Shown here piece by piece: positions 54,732 through 63,697 of a stretch of DNA of 64,000 bases. The stretch covers positions 1 to 64,000 of the forward strand of contig NZ_CDSE01000041.1 of assembly GCF_001373415.1 (NCBI RefSeq), read 5' to 3'. Under the pieces are notes generated by a model that searched no databases, was not told where the DNA came from, and worked only from the letters and a program-made list of their open reading frames with translations. How positions within the stretch are numbered: the first letter of the stretch is position 1; the number at the start of each line of letters is the position of its first letter. This DNA comes from Paenibacillus dakarensis (GTDB taxonomy: Bacteria; Bacillota; Bacilli; Paenibacillales; Paenibacillaceae). The translations under genes were made by a program, and so were the position numbers.

Positions 54732-55784
54732 TTATTGCTGCTTCTGCCGGTCCTGCCAGCTCAGATCTATAATATCTTCAACCGACACATCTTTCTCCAG
54801 CACACCCTGCTCTTTCATCATGTCGGAAATCTCCTGCATACGGGACACTTCATCCGGCGTGATCTCCCAGTTAAACACCTGGGTCTCTATCGCCTGCTTG
54901 ATCACATCAAGCGACTCTACCGTACCGCCATGATGGGAGGTCATCGTATCCGAATCTACAAAATGCTTCATGATCAGGCCTGCCGATTTCTTCGGATCCT
55001 GCTGCAGCATTTCAATCGCTTCCTTCTGTGCATCCAGCATTTGATCGACGGCCTCGCGGTTGTTCTTCAGATTATCCTCGGTTGTAATCACGACCATACA
55101 AGGGAACGGCCACACCTTGCCGATTTCGTATATTTGCTTCGCACCCAGTGTATGGGTTGCGATACTGTCATATGGCTCGAATACAAACGCTGCATCCACC
55201 GCACCGGAAGCGAGTGATTGAATGGATTGGCCCGGATCCACGTATACCATCTGCACATCCTTGCTCGTTAATCCCGCTTCCTTGAGCACAACACCGTTCA
55301 GAACGATATCCGCTGTACTGCCCTGCCCTTGGGAAGCCAGTTTCTTGCCCTTCAGATCACTTACGGATGTAACAGGGCTTCCATCCTTCACAAGTATGCT
55401 GTGAAATCCGAGCTGCGCTCCGCCTACAACCTTAACGCCAGCACCTTTCGAAGCCCAGGAAACCGCATTGGTGAAACCGAGCACCCCGGCGTCCACCTGT
55501 TTGCCGACCATCGCTTTAATCAAATCCGTACCGCTCTTGAATTGCTGCATCTTCACGTTAAGCCCATGCTTCTCGTACAGCTTAGCCTCATAAGCAAGCA
55601 TCGCCTGAGCATCATCCATTACATTCAGATAACCAACCACAAAATCCTTCTGAGCCTTGCCCTCTTCTCCGGCACTGTCTCCATTACCTTGCTTCGCCTC
55701 ATTACCGCACGCTGTAACTGCCAGCATGGCGATGAGAAGCAGGCCGATCATGAACCCTTTCAACCCTTGGGTATCTTTTGACAT
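54732..55784 (-). CDS. Substrate-binding lipoprotein, SsuA/NMT1 type
   Basis: 350 residues. A lipoprotein signal with LAVTAC near residue 25 precedes an NMT1/SsuA-like domain (GYLNVMDDAQAMLAYEAKLYEKHGLNVKM). Substrate is uncertain: the family binds sulfonates, taurine, nitrate or pyrimidine precursors; the downstream cysK favours a sulfur compound, but no SsuD or TauD oxygenase is in the window. ATG 55784 follows AAGGGGGC. First gene of the operon. Confidence 0.83.
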   Translation of the reverse strand: MSKDTQGLKGFMIGLLLIAMLAVTACGNEAKQGNGDSAGEEGKAQKDFVVGYLNVMDDAQAMLAYEAKLYEKHGLNVKMQQFKSGTDLIKAMVGKQVDAGVLGFTNAVSWASKGAGVKVVGGAQLGFHSILVKDGSPVTSVSDLKGKKLASQGQGSTADIVLNGVVLKEAGLTSKDVQMVYVDPGQSIQSLASGAVDAAFVFEPYDSIATHTLGAKQIYEIGKVWPFPCMVVITTEDNLKNNREAVDQMLDAQKEAIEMLQQDPKKSAGLIMKHFVDSDTMTSHHGGTVESLDVIKQAIETQVFNWEITPDEVSRMQEISDMMKEQGVLEKDVSVEDIIDLSWQDRQKQQ

Positions 55785-55827
55785 CGTAAAGCCCCCTTTA
55801 TTCATAAATTCCGATAAACTTACTAGG

Positions 55828-55857
55828 ATTATAAGAAAAACTTCTAATGATTGTCAA
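55828..55857 (-). promoter_or_regulatory. Promoter of the ssu-cysK-doxX operon
   Basis: On the minus strand TTGACA (55852-55857), an 18-nt spacer, TATAAT (55828-55833); both hexamers are consensus. No CymR or S-box-like element is apparent in the short leader. Confidence 0.8.
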
Positions 55858-55957
55858 TCCATTTGGTTGAAAATAATCCCGTAGTCTTCTTTATTTCGTC
55901 TTTATGGTATTCTCTATATATTCAACTTGCCGGCTATTATTGAAGGAGGCCTTTGTC

Positions 55958-56815
55958 ATGACTGCAATTCCATATTTACTCGAGGGGACCGGCCCCATCC
56001 TGATGCTGGATCGAAGCCAAGACCTAGCTGAACCGGACGTGCTCTATTCCTTTGCTCTGGATGAGCTTCTATGCCGGGTAACAGGGCGGGGCGGCCCGGC
56101 CATATGCCATATATGGCGGCATCCCCGCGCGTTTGTTATGGGTGTCCGTGACAGCAGGCTGCCTAAGGCTTCGGAAGCGGAAGTGCTGCTGCAGACACTT
56201 GGTTACGATACAGCCACCCGCCATTCGGGCGGAGCTGCCGTCCCTCTCGATCCGGGTGTAGTGAACTTGTCCCTCATCCTTCCGCTTGGAGATCACCCAA
56301 ACCATCAGAACTTTCATCAGGATTTCGAGATGATGGTGCTCCTTATTCGTGAAGCACTCAAGGATTCGGGATATACCGTGGATACCGGCGAAATTGCCGG
56401 AGCCTTCTGTCCGGGTGCCTATGACCTGAGCATCCATGGCCGGAAGTTCTGCGGGATCGCCCAGCGCAGACAGAGCAAGTCTTTCATTATTCAAGCCTTT
56501 ATTATCGCGGAGGGATCCGGCAGCGAACGTGCCCGCCTTGTCCGTTCCTTCTATGACCAGGCGGCCGGACAGGCGGATCCCGCCGATTATCCGCTCGTTC
56601 AGCCCGATTCCACAGCGAGTCTGGAAGAGCTGGCAGATCTGGGTCCAAACGCCGTTTCCGTCTTTACGGAAGCGGTCAAGAAGGTCATCCGGAACTGGCA
56701 ATTGGCTGCAGATCCGGCAGCCCTGACAGCTGCCGCCGCTAAGCTTGTGCTTCCTTCCCCAGAAGAAATCCGCACTATGGCGCACTCCCTCAGACAGCGC
56801 TATATGCGGGAATAG
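55958..56815 (+). CDS. lipL: Octanoyl-[GcvH]:protein N-octanoyltransferase
   Basis: 285 residues of the biotin/lipoate ligase fold. LipL moves octanoyl groups from GcvH to E2 subunits in the lipoate assembly route of Bacillota. The nucleophile C151 in FCPGAYDLSI, the TRHSGGAAVPLD block near 88 and KFCGIAQRRQSKSF near 163 fit. ATG 55958 lies after AAGGAGG (AGGAGG-7); the in-frame start at 55904 is not used. Ends with a terminator. Confidence 0.9.
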   Translation: MTAIPYLLEGTGPILMLDRSQDLAEPDVLYSFALDELLCRVTGRGGPAICHIWRHPRAFVMGVRDSRLPKASEAEVLLQTLGYDTATRHSGGAAVPLDPGVVNLSLILPLGDHPNHQNFHQDFEMMVLLIREALKDSGYTVDTGEIAGAFCPGAYDLSIHGRKFCGIAQRRQSKSFIIQAFIIAEGSGSERARLVRSFYDQAAGQADPADYPLVQPDSTASLEELADLGPNAVSVFTEAVKKVIRNWQLAADPAALTAAAAKLVLPSPEEIRTMAHSLRQRYMRE

Positions 56816-56828
56816 ATGAGTATGCCAA

Positions 56829-56873
56829 AAAGGGTTGTTCCCAGTAATCATTACTGCTGAACAACCCTTTTTA
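56829..56873 (+). terminator. Terminator of lipL
   Basis: Perfect 12-bp stem AAAGGGTTGTTC/GAACAACCCTTT followed by TTA; A-rich on the other side. Confidence 0.88.
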
Positions 56874-57045
56874 TTAAATTCGGACTATGCTTATTACATT
56901 TCTGGCTGATAAGGCGGACGGACCGATCTCCGACGGTCCCAGATGTGCAGAATGAAGAAGCAGACGATGTATACTGCTTAAAGCATTGTAGCCAATATAT
57001 GCCCCGATTAGCAATGATAAACCATGCTCAAGACTTCTATTACAC

Positions 57046-57075
57046 AAAAAAAAGACATCCCCTCATTCAGGGATG
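57046..57075 (-). terminator. Terminator of the small membrane-protein gene
   Basis: On the minus strand CATCCC/GGGATG (57056-57075, 8-nt loop) is followed by a run of eight T. Confidence 0.8.
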
Positions 57076-57132
57076 CACTGCAATCAATCATTTCTATAAC
57101 GACCGCACTTCCGGCATATGCCTTACCGGCCA

Positions 57133-57576
57133 TTATCCTCTCATAGACGACGAGGCAGCCTTCCTTCTGATCCGCTTCTGTGCCCACCTCAGCAGCTCCT
57201 GGAATGCCCAATATACCGACGCACCCAGCATAAAGGGATATCGGTATGCGGTCCAATCCCCGGCTCCCATCAAGAGGGAGAAGCCCCATCCTAATGCGAC
57301 ACTTCCGAGCAAATAAGAAATAAGCTTCATAGCAATCGCTACGCCCTTGGGGGCTCCGTTAAACAAACGCTCAACCGCAGCATCCAGCACCAGTGAAAGC
57401 GGGACGCCGAGAAGAAGATACACTGGAAACAGAATGATCCATCCTGTGATAAAAAGCATGAAATACGATTCATAGCCAATTCCCGTCTCCCTCATATCAA
57501 TTGGCGTGTAATCCCCATAAGCTGCGATCAGACAGATGAGGAGCGAAGAAAGGAGTGCTGATATCCATTTTGACAT
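57133..57576 (-). CDS. Four-helix membrane protein, unknown
   Basis: 147 residues with four helices (about 5-22, 37-60, 82-106, 112-126) and a basic C-terminus (RWAQKRIRRKAASSS). I do not recognise it. ATG 57576 follows GAGGTGAT. It lies downstream of the LysR gene (48 nt) in the same direction, so the two may share a transcript. Confidence 0.65.
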   Translation of the reverse strand: MSKWISALLSSLLICLIAAYGDYTPIDMRETGIGYESYFMLFITGWIILFPVYLLLGVPLSLVLDAAVERLFNGAPKGVAIAMKLISYLLGSVALGWGFSLLMGAGDWTAYRYPFMLGASVYWAFQELLRWAQKRIRRKAASSSMRG

Positions 57577-57623
57577 CACATTTATCACCTCTACCACTAA
57601 TAACACGGCAAAATAGCAAGAGG

Positions 57624-58523
57624 TTACATATACCGTGGCGGAAAAGCTTTATTTAGGCGCAGCATATCCAGAAAAATTTCTGCTGCTCTTGTATGATACG
57701 GCGTCCCCTGCGTAATCAGGGAAAAATGCCGCCGCACCCGTTCGCCGTCAGGCTGCAGCATCAGCAGTGTTCCGAGTGCAATCTCTTTCCTCACAGCCCA
57801 GTGGGACAGCAATGTCACTCCAAGCCCTGCCTCCACCGATTCTTTTATCAGCTGCGTACTCCCAAACTCCACCTTATGCTCCGGTTGATATCCCCACTTC
57901 GTAAACATCTGCTCGGTCACATAACGTGTTCCTGACCCGCTCTCCCGTACAATCCAGGCTTCATCGCTCAGCTCGGATAGACTGATCGTATCCCGTCCCG
58001 CATAACGCTCCGCATTCGGTGCAATAATAAACAAATCATCCTCTGCAAAAGCCTCAATAAAAAGCTTGTCATGATGATATTCTCCTTCTACGATTCCGAT
58101 ATCCGCCTGGTGATTCAAGATCATTTCGGCCACCTCTGCCGTATTTCCAATCTGAATTTTGGGCTTGATCAAGGGGTATTCATCACGTAGATGCGCCAGC
58201 ACATGCGGCAGCACGTACTCTCCAAAGGTGTAGCTCGCACTGATCGACAAATCACCACCGGCCCGGTGCAGCAGATCATCGACGAGTGTATGCATTCGAG
58301 TATACTTTCCCAAAATATCCTGGGCATGATGAAATACAATTTCACCTGCCCGGGTTAAGCGCACATATTTATTTGTTCTTTCGAGCAGCTTGGCATCCAT
58401 GGTTCGTTCCAGCGCCTGTATGTATTGGCTTACCGCAGGCTGGGTCATATTCAGCTCCTCTGCTGCCCGCGTAAAGTTTCCTTTCTCTACAACCGTCACA
58501 AAAACTTGTAACGAGAGATCCAT
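57624..58523 (-). CDS. LysR-family regulator, CysL/YeiE type, divergent from the YeiH-like gene
   Basis: 299 residues: HTH in residues 1-60 (NFTRAAEELNMTQPAVSQYIQALE) and a substrate domain after residue 90 (GGDLSISASYTFGEYVLP). It resembles B. subtilis CysL (YwfK) and enteric YeiE. Divergent placement from a yeiH-type exporter is the usual YeiE/YeiH arrangement. ATG 58523 follows GGAGGGAG. Likely effector: a sulfur or anionic metabolite, inferred. Confidence 0.85.
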   Translation of the reverse strand: MDLSLQVFVTVVEKGNFTRAAEELNMTQPAVSQYIQALERTMDAKLLERTNKYVRLTRAGEIVFHHAQDILGKYTRMHTLVDDLLHRAGGDLSISASYTFGEYVLPHVLAHLRDEYPLIKPKIQIGNTAEVAEMILNHQADIGIVEGEYHHDKLFIEAFAEDDLFIIAPNAERYAGRDTISLSELSDEAWIVRESGSGTRYVTEQMFTKWGYQPEHKVEFGSTQLIKESVEAGLGVTLLSHWAVRKEIALGTLLMLQPDGERVRRHFSLITQGTPYHTRAAEIFLDMLRLNKAFPPRYM

Positions 58524-58567
58524 TGATCGAGCTCCCTCCTTCCCTAGATCTATGTATGATTTAAAAG

Positions 58568-58628
58568 ATTATCATAACCTTTTACTTATGATAATAATTA
58601 TGATGATTTATTATTCTTATTTAAGAAT
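58568..58628. promoter_or_regulatory. Two palindromes in the LysR/YeiH intergenic region
   Basis: A perfect 10-bp inverted repeat ATTATCATAA-N8-TTATGATAAT (58568-58595) and ATTCTTA-TT-TAAGAAT (58613-58628). Both are candidate LysR operators; they lie between the two divergent start codons. Confidence 0.55.
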
Positions 58629-58680
58629 ATCAGTTACGATGAATTAAAACCATTTAACCGGACATATCGGAGGTACAGTA

Positions 58681-59727
58681 ATGAGATCAGAAGATCACAC
58701 ACTTTCGAATCAGGAACCATATGAAAACCAGCGGCCAAAACAGAAAAACACAATTATGGCTATGGCAGGCGGAATCGGTTTTACATTTATAATCGCACTT
58801 ATAGGCTATGCCCTATCTTCCGTGCCTAAACTGAGTGTTCTGGGACAATTGGCATGGGCGATTCTAATTGCTGCCTTAATCCGTCAGCTGTGGGGATACC
58901 CTGAGGCCATTCGATCCGGAATACAGTTTACAGCGAAGAAGTTGCTTCGGCTTGCGATTATTCTGTACGGACTCAAGCTCAATATTGCCATCGTATTCAG
59001 CCAAGGCCTGGGGCTGCTGCTTCGGGATGTTGTCGTCATTGTGTTCGCTATTCTGGTAACCATGCTGCTGTCAAAATGGCTTAAAGCCGACGGTTCCCTC
59101 TCGCTACTGCTTGGGATTGGAACCGGTGTATGCGGTGCAGCGGCCATCGCAGCCGTATCACCGATCCTGAAAGCTAAAGATGAGGATACGGCACTTGGCG
59201 CAGGAATCATTGCTTTTGTCGGCACCGTGTTCGCCGTTGTTTATACGCTGCTGCAACCTGTTCTTCCGCTTACAGAAGGACAATACGGTATATGGTCCGG
59301 CATCAGTCTTCATGAACTTGCCCATGTTGCCTTAGCTGCAGCGCCTGCCGGAGAAGGGGCGCTTGCGGTCAGCCTGCTGGCGAAGCTTGGACGGGTATTT
59401 CTTCTGATTCCACTGAGCCTTGTATTGATGTATTGGATGCGCCGTACCGGACGGATCGAGAAGGGTTCGAAGCTTGAATTCCCTTGGTTCCTACTTGGTT
59501 TTATTGCCCTTAGCCTGATTGGCAGTATTGAATTCGGCGGTACGCCCCTTATTCCTGCCGGCTTAAAGAACGGTATTGCAAACTCGGCATCCTTTATTCT
59601 TGCAATGGCTATGGTAGGCCTTGGACTGAACATTCATATCCAGTCCCTTCGAAAGGCTTGGCGTCCGCTGCTTGCTATGACCATCACATCCGTACTGCTT
59701 GCCGTACTCGCCTTCTGGATGTCATAA
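58681..59727 (+). CDS. YeiH/UPF0324 family membrane protein (putative sulfate exporter family)
   Basis: 348 residues, ten or so helices. Family segments: LRLAIILYGLKLNIAIV, GIGTGVCGAAAIAAVSPILKAK and SLHELAHVALAA, and the final AMAMVGLGLNIHIQSLRKAWRP. Annotated as putative sulfate or cysteine-linked exporters, but transport is not established for most members. GGAGG lies 7 nt before ATG 58681. Divergent from its probable LysR regulator. Confidence 0.85.
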   Translation: MRSEDHTLSNQEPYENQRPKQKNTIMAMAGGIGFTFIIALIGYALSSVPKLSVLGQLAWAILIAALIRQLWGYPEAIRSGIQFTAKKLLRLAIILYGLKLNIAIVFSQGLGLLLRDVVVIVFAILVTMLLSKWLKADGSLSLLLGIGTGVCGAAAIAAVSPILKAKDEDTALGAGIIAFVGTVFAVVYTLLQPVLPLTEGQYGIWSGISLHELAHVALAAAPAGEGALAVSLLAKLGRVFLLIPLSLVLMYWMRRTGRIEKGSKLEFPWFLLGFIALSLIGSIEFGGTPLIPAGLKNGIANSASFILAMAMVGLGLNIHIQSLRKAWRPLLAMTITSVLLAVLAFWMS

Positions 59728-59838
59728 AAATAACCAAGCGCTGATTCCCCCGGACAATGGAGTGGTATATTTATACATGCCAATCTTCATGAACGAAAAA
59801 AATCCGGCGAAAGACATCCAAAAATGAGGTAAACGATA

Positions 59839-60345
59839 ATGAATGAGACGGTTAAAGCCTTCATGTTTGAAGATGACGGGATGATCCCTAATCATCCCAC
59901 ACTCCCTGTCCTTCTATATGTTAATGCATTAAGCAATCAATCCGAACAGATCGAAAGCATCTTTAATCGCAATGGATGGCGAAACAGCTGGCAGAATGGT
60001 GTTTTTCCATACCATCATTACCACAGCAACGCCCATGAAGTGCTTGGTGTCATCTCAGGCTCTGCCCTTCTTCAATTGGGCGGTGAGCAAGGAGCACAGG
60101 TTGAACTGAACACCGGCGATGTTGTTGTGCTTCCTGCAGGAACCGGTCATAAGAAAATATCCTCCTCCGCAGATTTTCTTATTGCCGGAGCATACCCGGA
60201 TGGCATGGATTACAACACTCGCCGTGGAGAGCCAAGTGACCGGCCCAAAGCGCTTGAGGAGATACGCCATGTCCCGCTCCCGTTATCCGATCCGGTTTAC
60301 GGCACAGATGGACCATTGATACGGAAGTGGCGAAACGGATGTTAA
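59839..60345 (+). CDS. YjlB-like cupin
   Basis: 168 residues, a single cupin barrel. Metal-site motifs: HHYHSNAHEVLGV near residues 59-71 and GDVVVLPAGTGHKK near 92-105. It resembles B. subtilis YjlB; function unknown. GAGGTAA precedes the ATG. Confidence 0.8.
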   Translation: MNETVKAFMFEDDGMIPNHPTLPVLLYVNALSNQSEQIESIFNRNGWRNSWQNGVFPYHHYHSNAHEVLGVISGSALLQLGGEQGAQVELNTGDVVVLPAGTGHKKISSSADFLIAGAYPDGMDYNTRRGEPSDRPKALEEIRHVPLPLSDPVYGTDGPLIRKWRNGC

Positions 60346-60379
60346 CAATAACCGAAAATCGGGTAAATTATTATGATAC

Positions 60380-60416
60380 GGCTATAACCCTCTTCGCAGA
60401 GTTTAGCCTTCTTTTT
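60380..60416 (+). terminator. Probable terminator after the cupin gene
   Basis: GGCTA/TAGCC with an inner CTC/GAG pair, imperfect, followed by TTCTTTTTC. Confidence 0.6.
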
Positions 60417-60479
60417 CGTGGGTAGGCTACAAGGATCACCATAACGTTGTTGAGTTATAACTTAGAGGAGATGGGTTCA

Positions 60480-61943
60480 TTGCAACGAAATCATACCATT
60501 ATGCAATTTTTCGAGTGGCATATTGCAGCTGACGGTTCTCACTGGAATCGCCTAAGAGATGCTGCACCTCAATTAAAACAGGCCGGAATTACCTCCGTTT
60601 GGATCCCCCCGGTAACCAAAGGCCAATCTGCTGAAGACACGGGTTATGGAGTATACGATCTGTACGATCTCGGTGAATTCGACCAAAAGGGAACCGTTGC
60701 TACGAAATACGGTACCAAGGAGCAGCTGATTGAAGCCATTCAGGCGTGTAAGGATAATGGCATAGCCGTTTATGTCGATCTGGTCATGAATCACAAGGCT
60801 GGGGCAGACGCCACAGAACGGTTCCAGGTCATTGAAGTAGACGAAATGGATCGCAACAAGGATATCTCCAAGCCCTTTGAAATTGAAGGATGGACCAAGT
60901 TTACCTTTCCGGGACGCGGGGATACTTATTCGTCATTCAAGTGGAACTTCAACCATTTTAACGGAACAGACTACGATGAAAGCCAGGGCCGTACCGGCAT
61001 CTTCCGTATCTTGGGTGAGAATAAATCATGGAGTGACAATGTAGATAATGAATTCGGCAATTATGATTACCTCATGTTCGCCAATATTGATTACAGTCAC
61101 CCCGATGTCCGCCGCGAGATGACGGAATGGGGCAAGTGGATGATTGATACGCTGCATTGCAACGGATTCCGCCTCGATGCCATCAAGCATATTAACTATG
61201 ATTTTATTAAAGAGTTTGCAGCAGCGATGAGGGAGAAGGAAGGGGATTCCTTCTATATCGTCGGTGAGTTCTGGAATCCGGAGCTGGATGCCTCGCGTGA
61301 ATTCCTCGATTCGATTGATTATCAAATCGACTTGTTCGATGTATCTCTCCATTACAAGCTGCATGCCGCATCTGAAGCTGGAGCTGACTTTGATTTGCGG
61401 ACGATTTTTGATGATACCCTGGTTCAGTCCCATCCGACAAATGCCGTTACTTTTGTAGACAATCATGATTCACAGCCTCATGAATCGCTTGAATCGTGGG
61501 TACAGGATTGGTTTAAGCAAAGTGCCTACGCCTTAATATTGCTGCGTAAAGATGGCTACCCTGTCGTCTTTTACGGAGATTATTATGGCATTGGCGGAGA
61601 AAACCCCATCCCCGGTAAACAGATTGCCATCGATCCGCTGCTCTATGCCCGTTCCAATAAAGCCTATGGCAAGCAGGAGGACTATTTCGACCACCCTAAC
61701 ACGATTGGCTGGGTTCGCCTGGGCGTTCCTGAAATCGAGCGCTCCGGCTGTGCGGTTGTCATATCGAATGGTGATGAAGGCAGCAAGCGAATGAATGTAG
61801 GCGCAGAACGAGCCGGACAAGTCTGGGTTGACCTAACCAATACAAGGGAAGACAAGATCACCATTGGTGAAGATGGTTTTGCAGAATTCCCGGTAAATGG
61901 CGGCAGTGTTTCTGTATGGGCGCAGCCTGATGAAAATGTTTAA
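60480..61943 (+). CDS. Cytoplasmic alpha-amylase (GH13_5)
   Basis: 487 residues, no signal peptide, so intracellular, unlike secreted AmyS. GH13 catalytic residues: nucleophile D233 in GFRLDAIKHI, acid/base E263 in VGEFWNPE and D330 in FVDNHDSQ; these numbers are within two of B. licheniformis BLA. It would break down internal alpha-glucan or maltodextrin. I start at TTG 60480, with GAGGAG 9 nt upstream; the ATG-started frame at 60447 contains that site. Confidence 0.88.
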   Translation: MQRNHTIMQFFEWHIAADGSHWNRLRDAAPQLKQAGITSVWIPPVTKGQSAEDTGYGVYDLYDLGEFDQKGTVATKYGTKEQLIEAIQACKDNGIAVYVDLVMNHKAGADATERFQVIEVDEMDRNKDISKPFEIEGWTKFTFPGRGDTYSSFKWNFNHFNGTDYDESQGRTGIFRILGENKSWSDNVDNEFGNYDYLMFANIDYSHPDVRREMTEWGKWMIDTLHCNGFRLDAIKHINYDFIKEFAAAMREKEGDSFYIVGEFWNPELDASREFLDSIDYQIDLFDVSLHYKLHAASEAGADFDLRTIFDDTLVQSHPTNAVTFVDNHDSQPHESLESWVQDWFKQSAYALILLRKDGYPVVFYGDYYGIGGENPIPGKQIAIDPLLYARSNKAYGKQEDYFDHPNTIGWVRLGVPEIERSGCAVVISNGDEGSKRMNVGAERAGQVWVDLTNTREDKITIGEDGFAEFPVNGGSVSVWAQPDENV

Positions 61944-61999
61944 AATTTTCTCTAATCGGTTAATACCTTGTATCCTTAAACCGAATGGAGATGTTAATA

Positions 62000-62179
62000 A
62001 TGAGCGATCATAACGGACTCGGAGATAAAATCAAAGGCGGCGTTTCCAAGGCAAAAGGTGAGGTAAAGGATCAAGTAGGTAACGCCACCGATAACAAATC
62101 AATGCAGGCCGAAGGTAAAGTGGATAAGGCCAAAGGCGAGGTTCAGCAAAAAGTCGGCGAGGTTAAAGACAAGCATTAA
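62000..62179 (+). CDS. CsbD family stress-response protein
   Basis: 59 residues, almost wholly charged: two repeats of KAKGEVKD/KAKGEVQQKVGEV. CsbD proteins are stress-induced small helical proteins of unknown action, sigma-B-dependent in Bacillus; I do not see a clear sigma-B promoter here. ATG 62000 follows GGAGATG; the frame from 61985 is not needed. Confidence 0.85.
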   Translation: MSDHNGLGDKIKGGVSKAKGEVKDQVGNATDNKSMQAEGKVDKAKGEVQQKVGEVKDKH

Positions 62180-62191
62180 GGTATATATACA

Positions 62192-62225
62192 AGAACCCCG
62201 GGCCTGATGGGTCCGGGGTTCTTTC
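62192..62225 (+). terminator. Terminator of the csbD-like gene
   Basis: Perfect 10-bp stem AGAACCCCGG/CCGGGGTTCT followed by TTC. Confidence 0.85.
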
Positions 62226-62311
62226 GTTGTGGCAAGGGGTGGATTGAAACCCCAGTGAAGCGGATATCGTATACACCCTTATCATATTTTAATAGAAGGA
62301 GCATCTGCCTA

Positions 62312-62788
62312 ATGTCTATTTATGATTTCGAGGTCACTACCATTAACGGTCAACATCAAACACTGGAATCCTACAAGGGTCAGGTCCTGCTGATCGTAAA
62401 CACAGCCACCAAATGCGGTTTCGCTCCACAGTTCGATGGTTTGGAGAAGCTTCACGAGGCTTACCAGGATCAAGGCTTTGCGGTTCTCGGCTTTCCCAGC
62501 AGTCAATTTATGAATCAAGAGCTTGCGAACGATGCTGAAATCGCCAGTGCCTGCAAGCTGAATCACGGAGTCACCTTTCCCCTGTTCTCCAAAATTGATG
62601 TCAACGGGGCGAGCGCACATCCACTGTTCAAGTATTTGTCCTCTGAGGCGCCTGGGGCTCTAGGCACCAAACGAATCAAATGGAACTTCACCAAATTTCT
62701 TGTGGATCGAAACGGCAAGGTTATCAATCGATTTGCCCCGGCCGATACGCCGGAAAAGATCGAAAGTCATATTAAAGCACTGCTATAG
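62312..62788 (+). CDS. Glutathione peroxidase-family (thiol peroxidase) protein, Cys type
   Basis: 158 residues. Peroxidatic C35 in NTATKCGFAPQ, Q65 in FPSSQF and W124-N125 in KWNFTKFL are the catalytic residues; C81 is placed as a resolving cysteine, which points to thioredoxin as reductant (BsaA type) rather than glutathione. ATG 62312 follows GAAGGAG; 35 upstream codons are not used. It overlaps the convergent HAD gene by 6 nt. Confidence 0.9.
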   Translation: MSIYDFEVTTINGQHQTLESYKGQVLLIVNTATKCGFAPQFDGLEKLHEAYQDQGFAVLGFPSSQFMNQELANDAEIASACKLNHGVTFPLFSKIDVNGASAHPLFKYLSSEAPGALGTKRIKWNFTKFLVDRNGKVINRFAPADTPEKIESHIKALL

Positions 62789-63514
62789 GCGAGCCTTCAA
62801 GATCTCACCCAGTTCCTCATAGCTTGTCGCCGTGTAATGAGGAGTATGTTCAGATTCCGGCTTTGCTCTGCGGTGGTTAAACCAGATGACATGCCATCCG
62901 GCATTCAAGGCACCGATCACATCATTGCGCCAAGAATCTCCTACATAGAAGCTGTTCTCGGGACGCGTTCCCGTCTTTTCATTCACATAAGCGAAAATAC
63001 GCGCGTCCGGCTTGTCCCAGCCCACGGCGCCGGAGACAAATAACCGTTCATCCGGGATGATGTCACCGAGATTCATCGCTGCGATTTTGTTCATCTGATG
63101 CTCCAATGGCCCATTCGTAATCAATCCAATAATATGACCGTCGTCTGCGAGCTGCTTCAGCAGCTCACGTGCACGGGCAAACATCTGAATATCATACTGG
63201 CATCCGATATATGCGGCCTGCATTCGTTTCGCCTGGTCAGAACTCAGCTCTATGCCGAATTCCTGCAGAGCGAGCTGAAAGCGTCGTCTTCGCATCTCTT
63301 CCACCGTCTCTTCATACTGCTGCGAACCCGCGCCGCCAAGCTCAAGCGACAGTATATCGCTGTAATATCTCATCCGGTGGTAAGCTGCTTCATAAGGAAA
63401 ATCGGCCGCCGGATGGGCGATCTCATCTACTGCACGACGGAATGGAGTCAGATGATCATATAATGTATCATCCACATCAAAGAAAACCGCTTTTTTATGT
63501 TCATTCAAATGCAT
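62783..63514 (-). CDS. HAD-superfamily phosphatase (YfnB/YjjG-like)
   Basis: 243 residues. Nucleophile D13 and D15 in FFDVDDTLYD, TNG near residue 142, K in GWDKPDARIF, and GDSWRNDVIGA near 192; a helical cap lies between motifs I and II. It probably dephosphorylates small metabolites such as nucleotides. ATG 63514 follows GAGGG. Tail-to-tail with the peroxidase gene. Confidence 0.85.
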   Translation of the reverse strand: MHLNEHKKAVFFDVDDTLYDHLTPFRRAVDEIAHPAADFPYEAAYHRMRYYSDILSLELGGAGSQQYEETVEEMRRRRFQLALQEFGIELSSDQAKRMQAAYIGCQYDIQMFARARELLKQLADDGHIIGLITNGPLEHQMNKIAAMNLGDIIPDERLFVSGAVGWDKPDARIFAYVNEKTGTRPENSFYVGDSWRNDVIGALNAGWHVIWFNHRRAKPESEHTPHYTATSYEELGEILKARL

Positions 63515-63628
63515 GGGTTACCCTCTTTCTAGTCTGGTTCATCTCCTGCTGCTCTATATCATTGTATTGCACCTTTTATATGGCCTCAACCTCTTGGGTC
63601 ATACTCATAACGGGTACAGCCAATTCAG

Positions 63629-63658
63629 CCCGCTTCCGTTACATGCGTAACAGGCGGG
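63629..63658 (+). other. Stem-loop upstream of the methyltransferase gene
   Basis: CCCGC/GCGGG enclosing GTTAC/GTAAC with a small internal loop. No T tract, so not a standard terminator; it lies 40 nt before the ATG. Confidence 0.35.
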
Positions 63659-63697
63659 TAAAAAGTAACAACATTCGATCAAGTGGAGGTTTAGATG

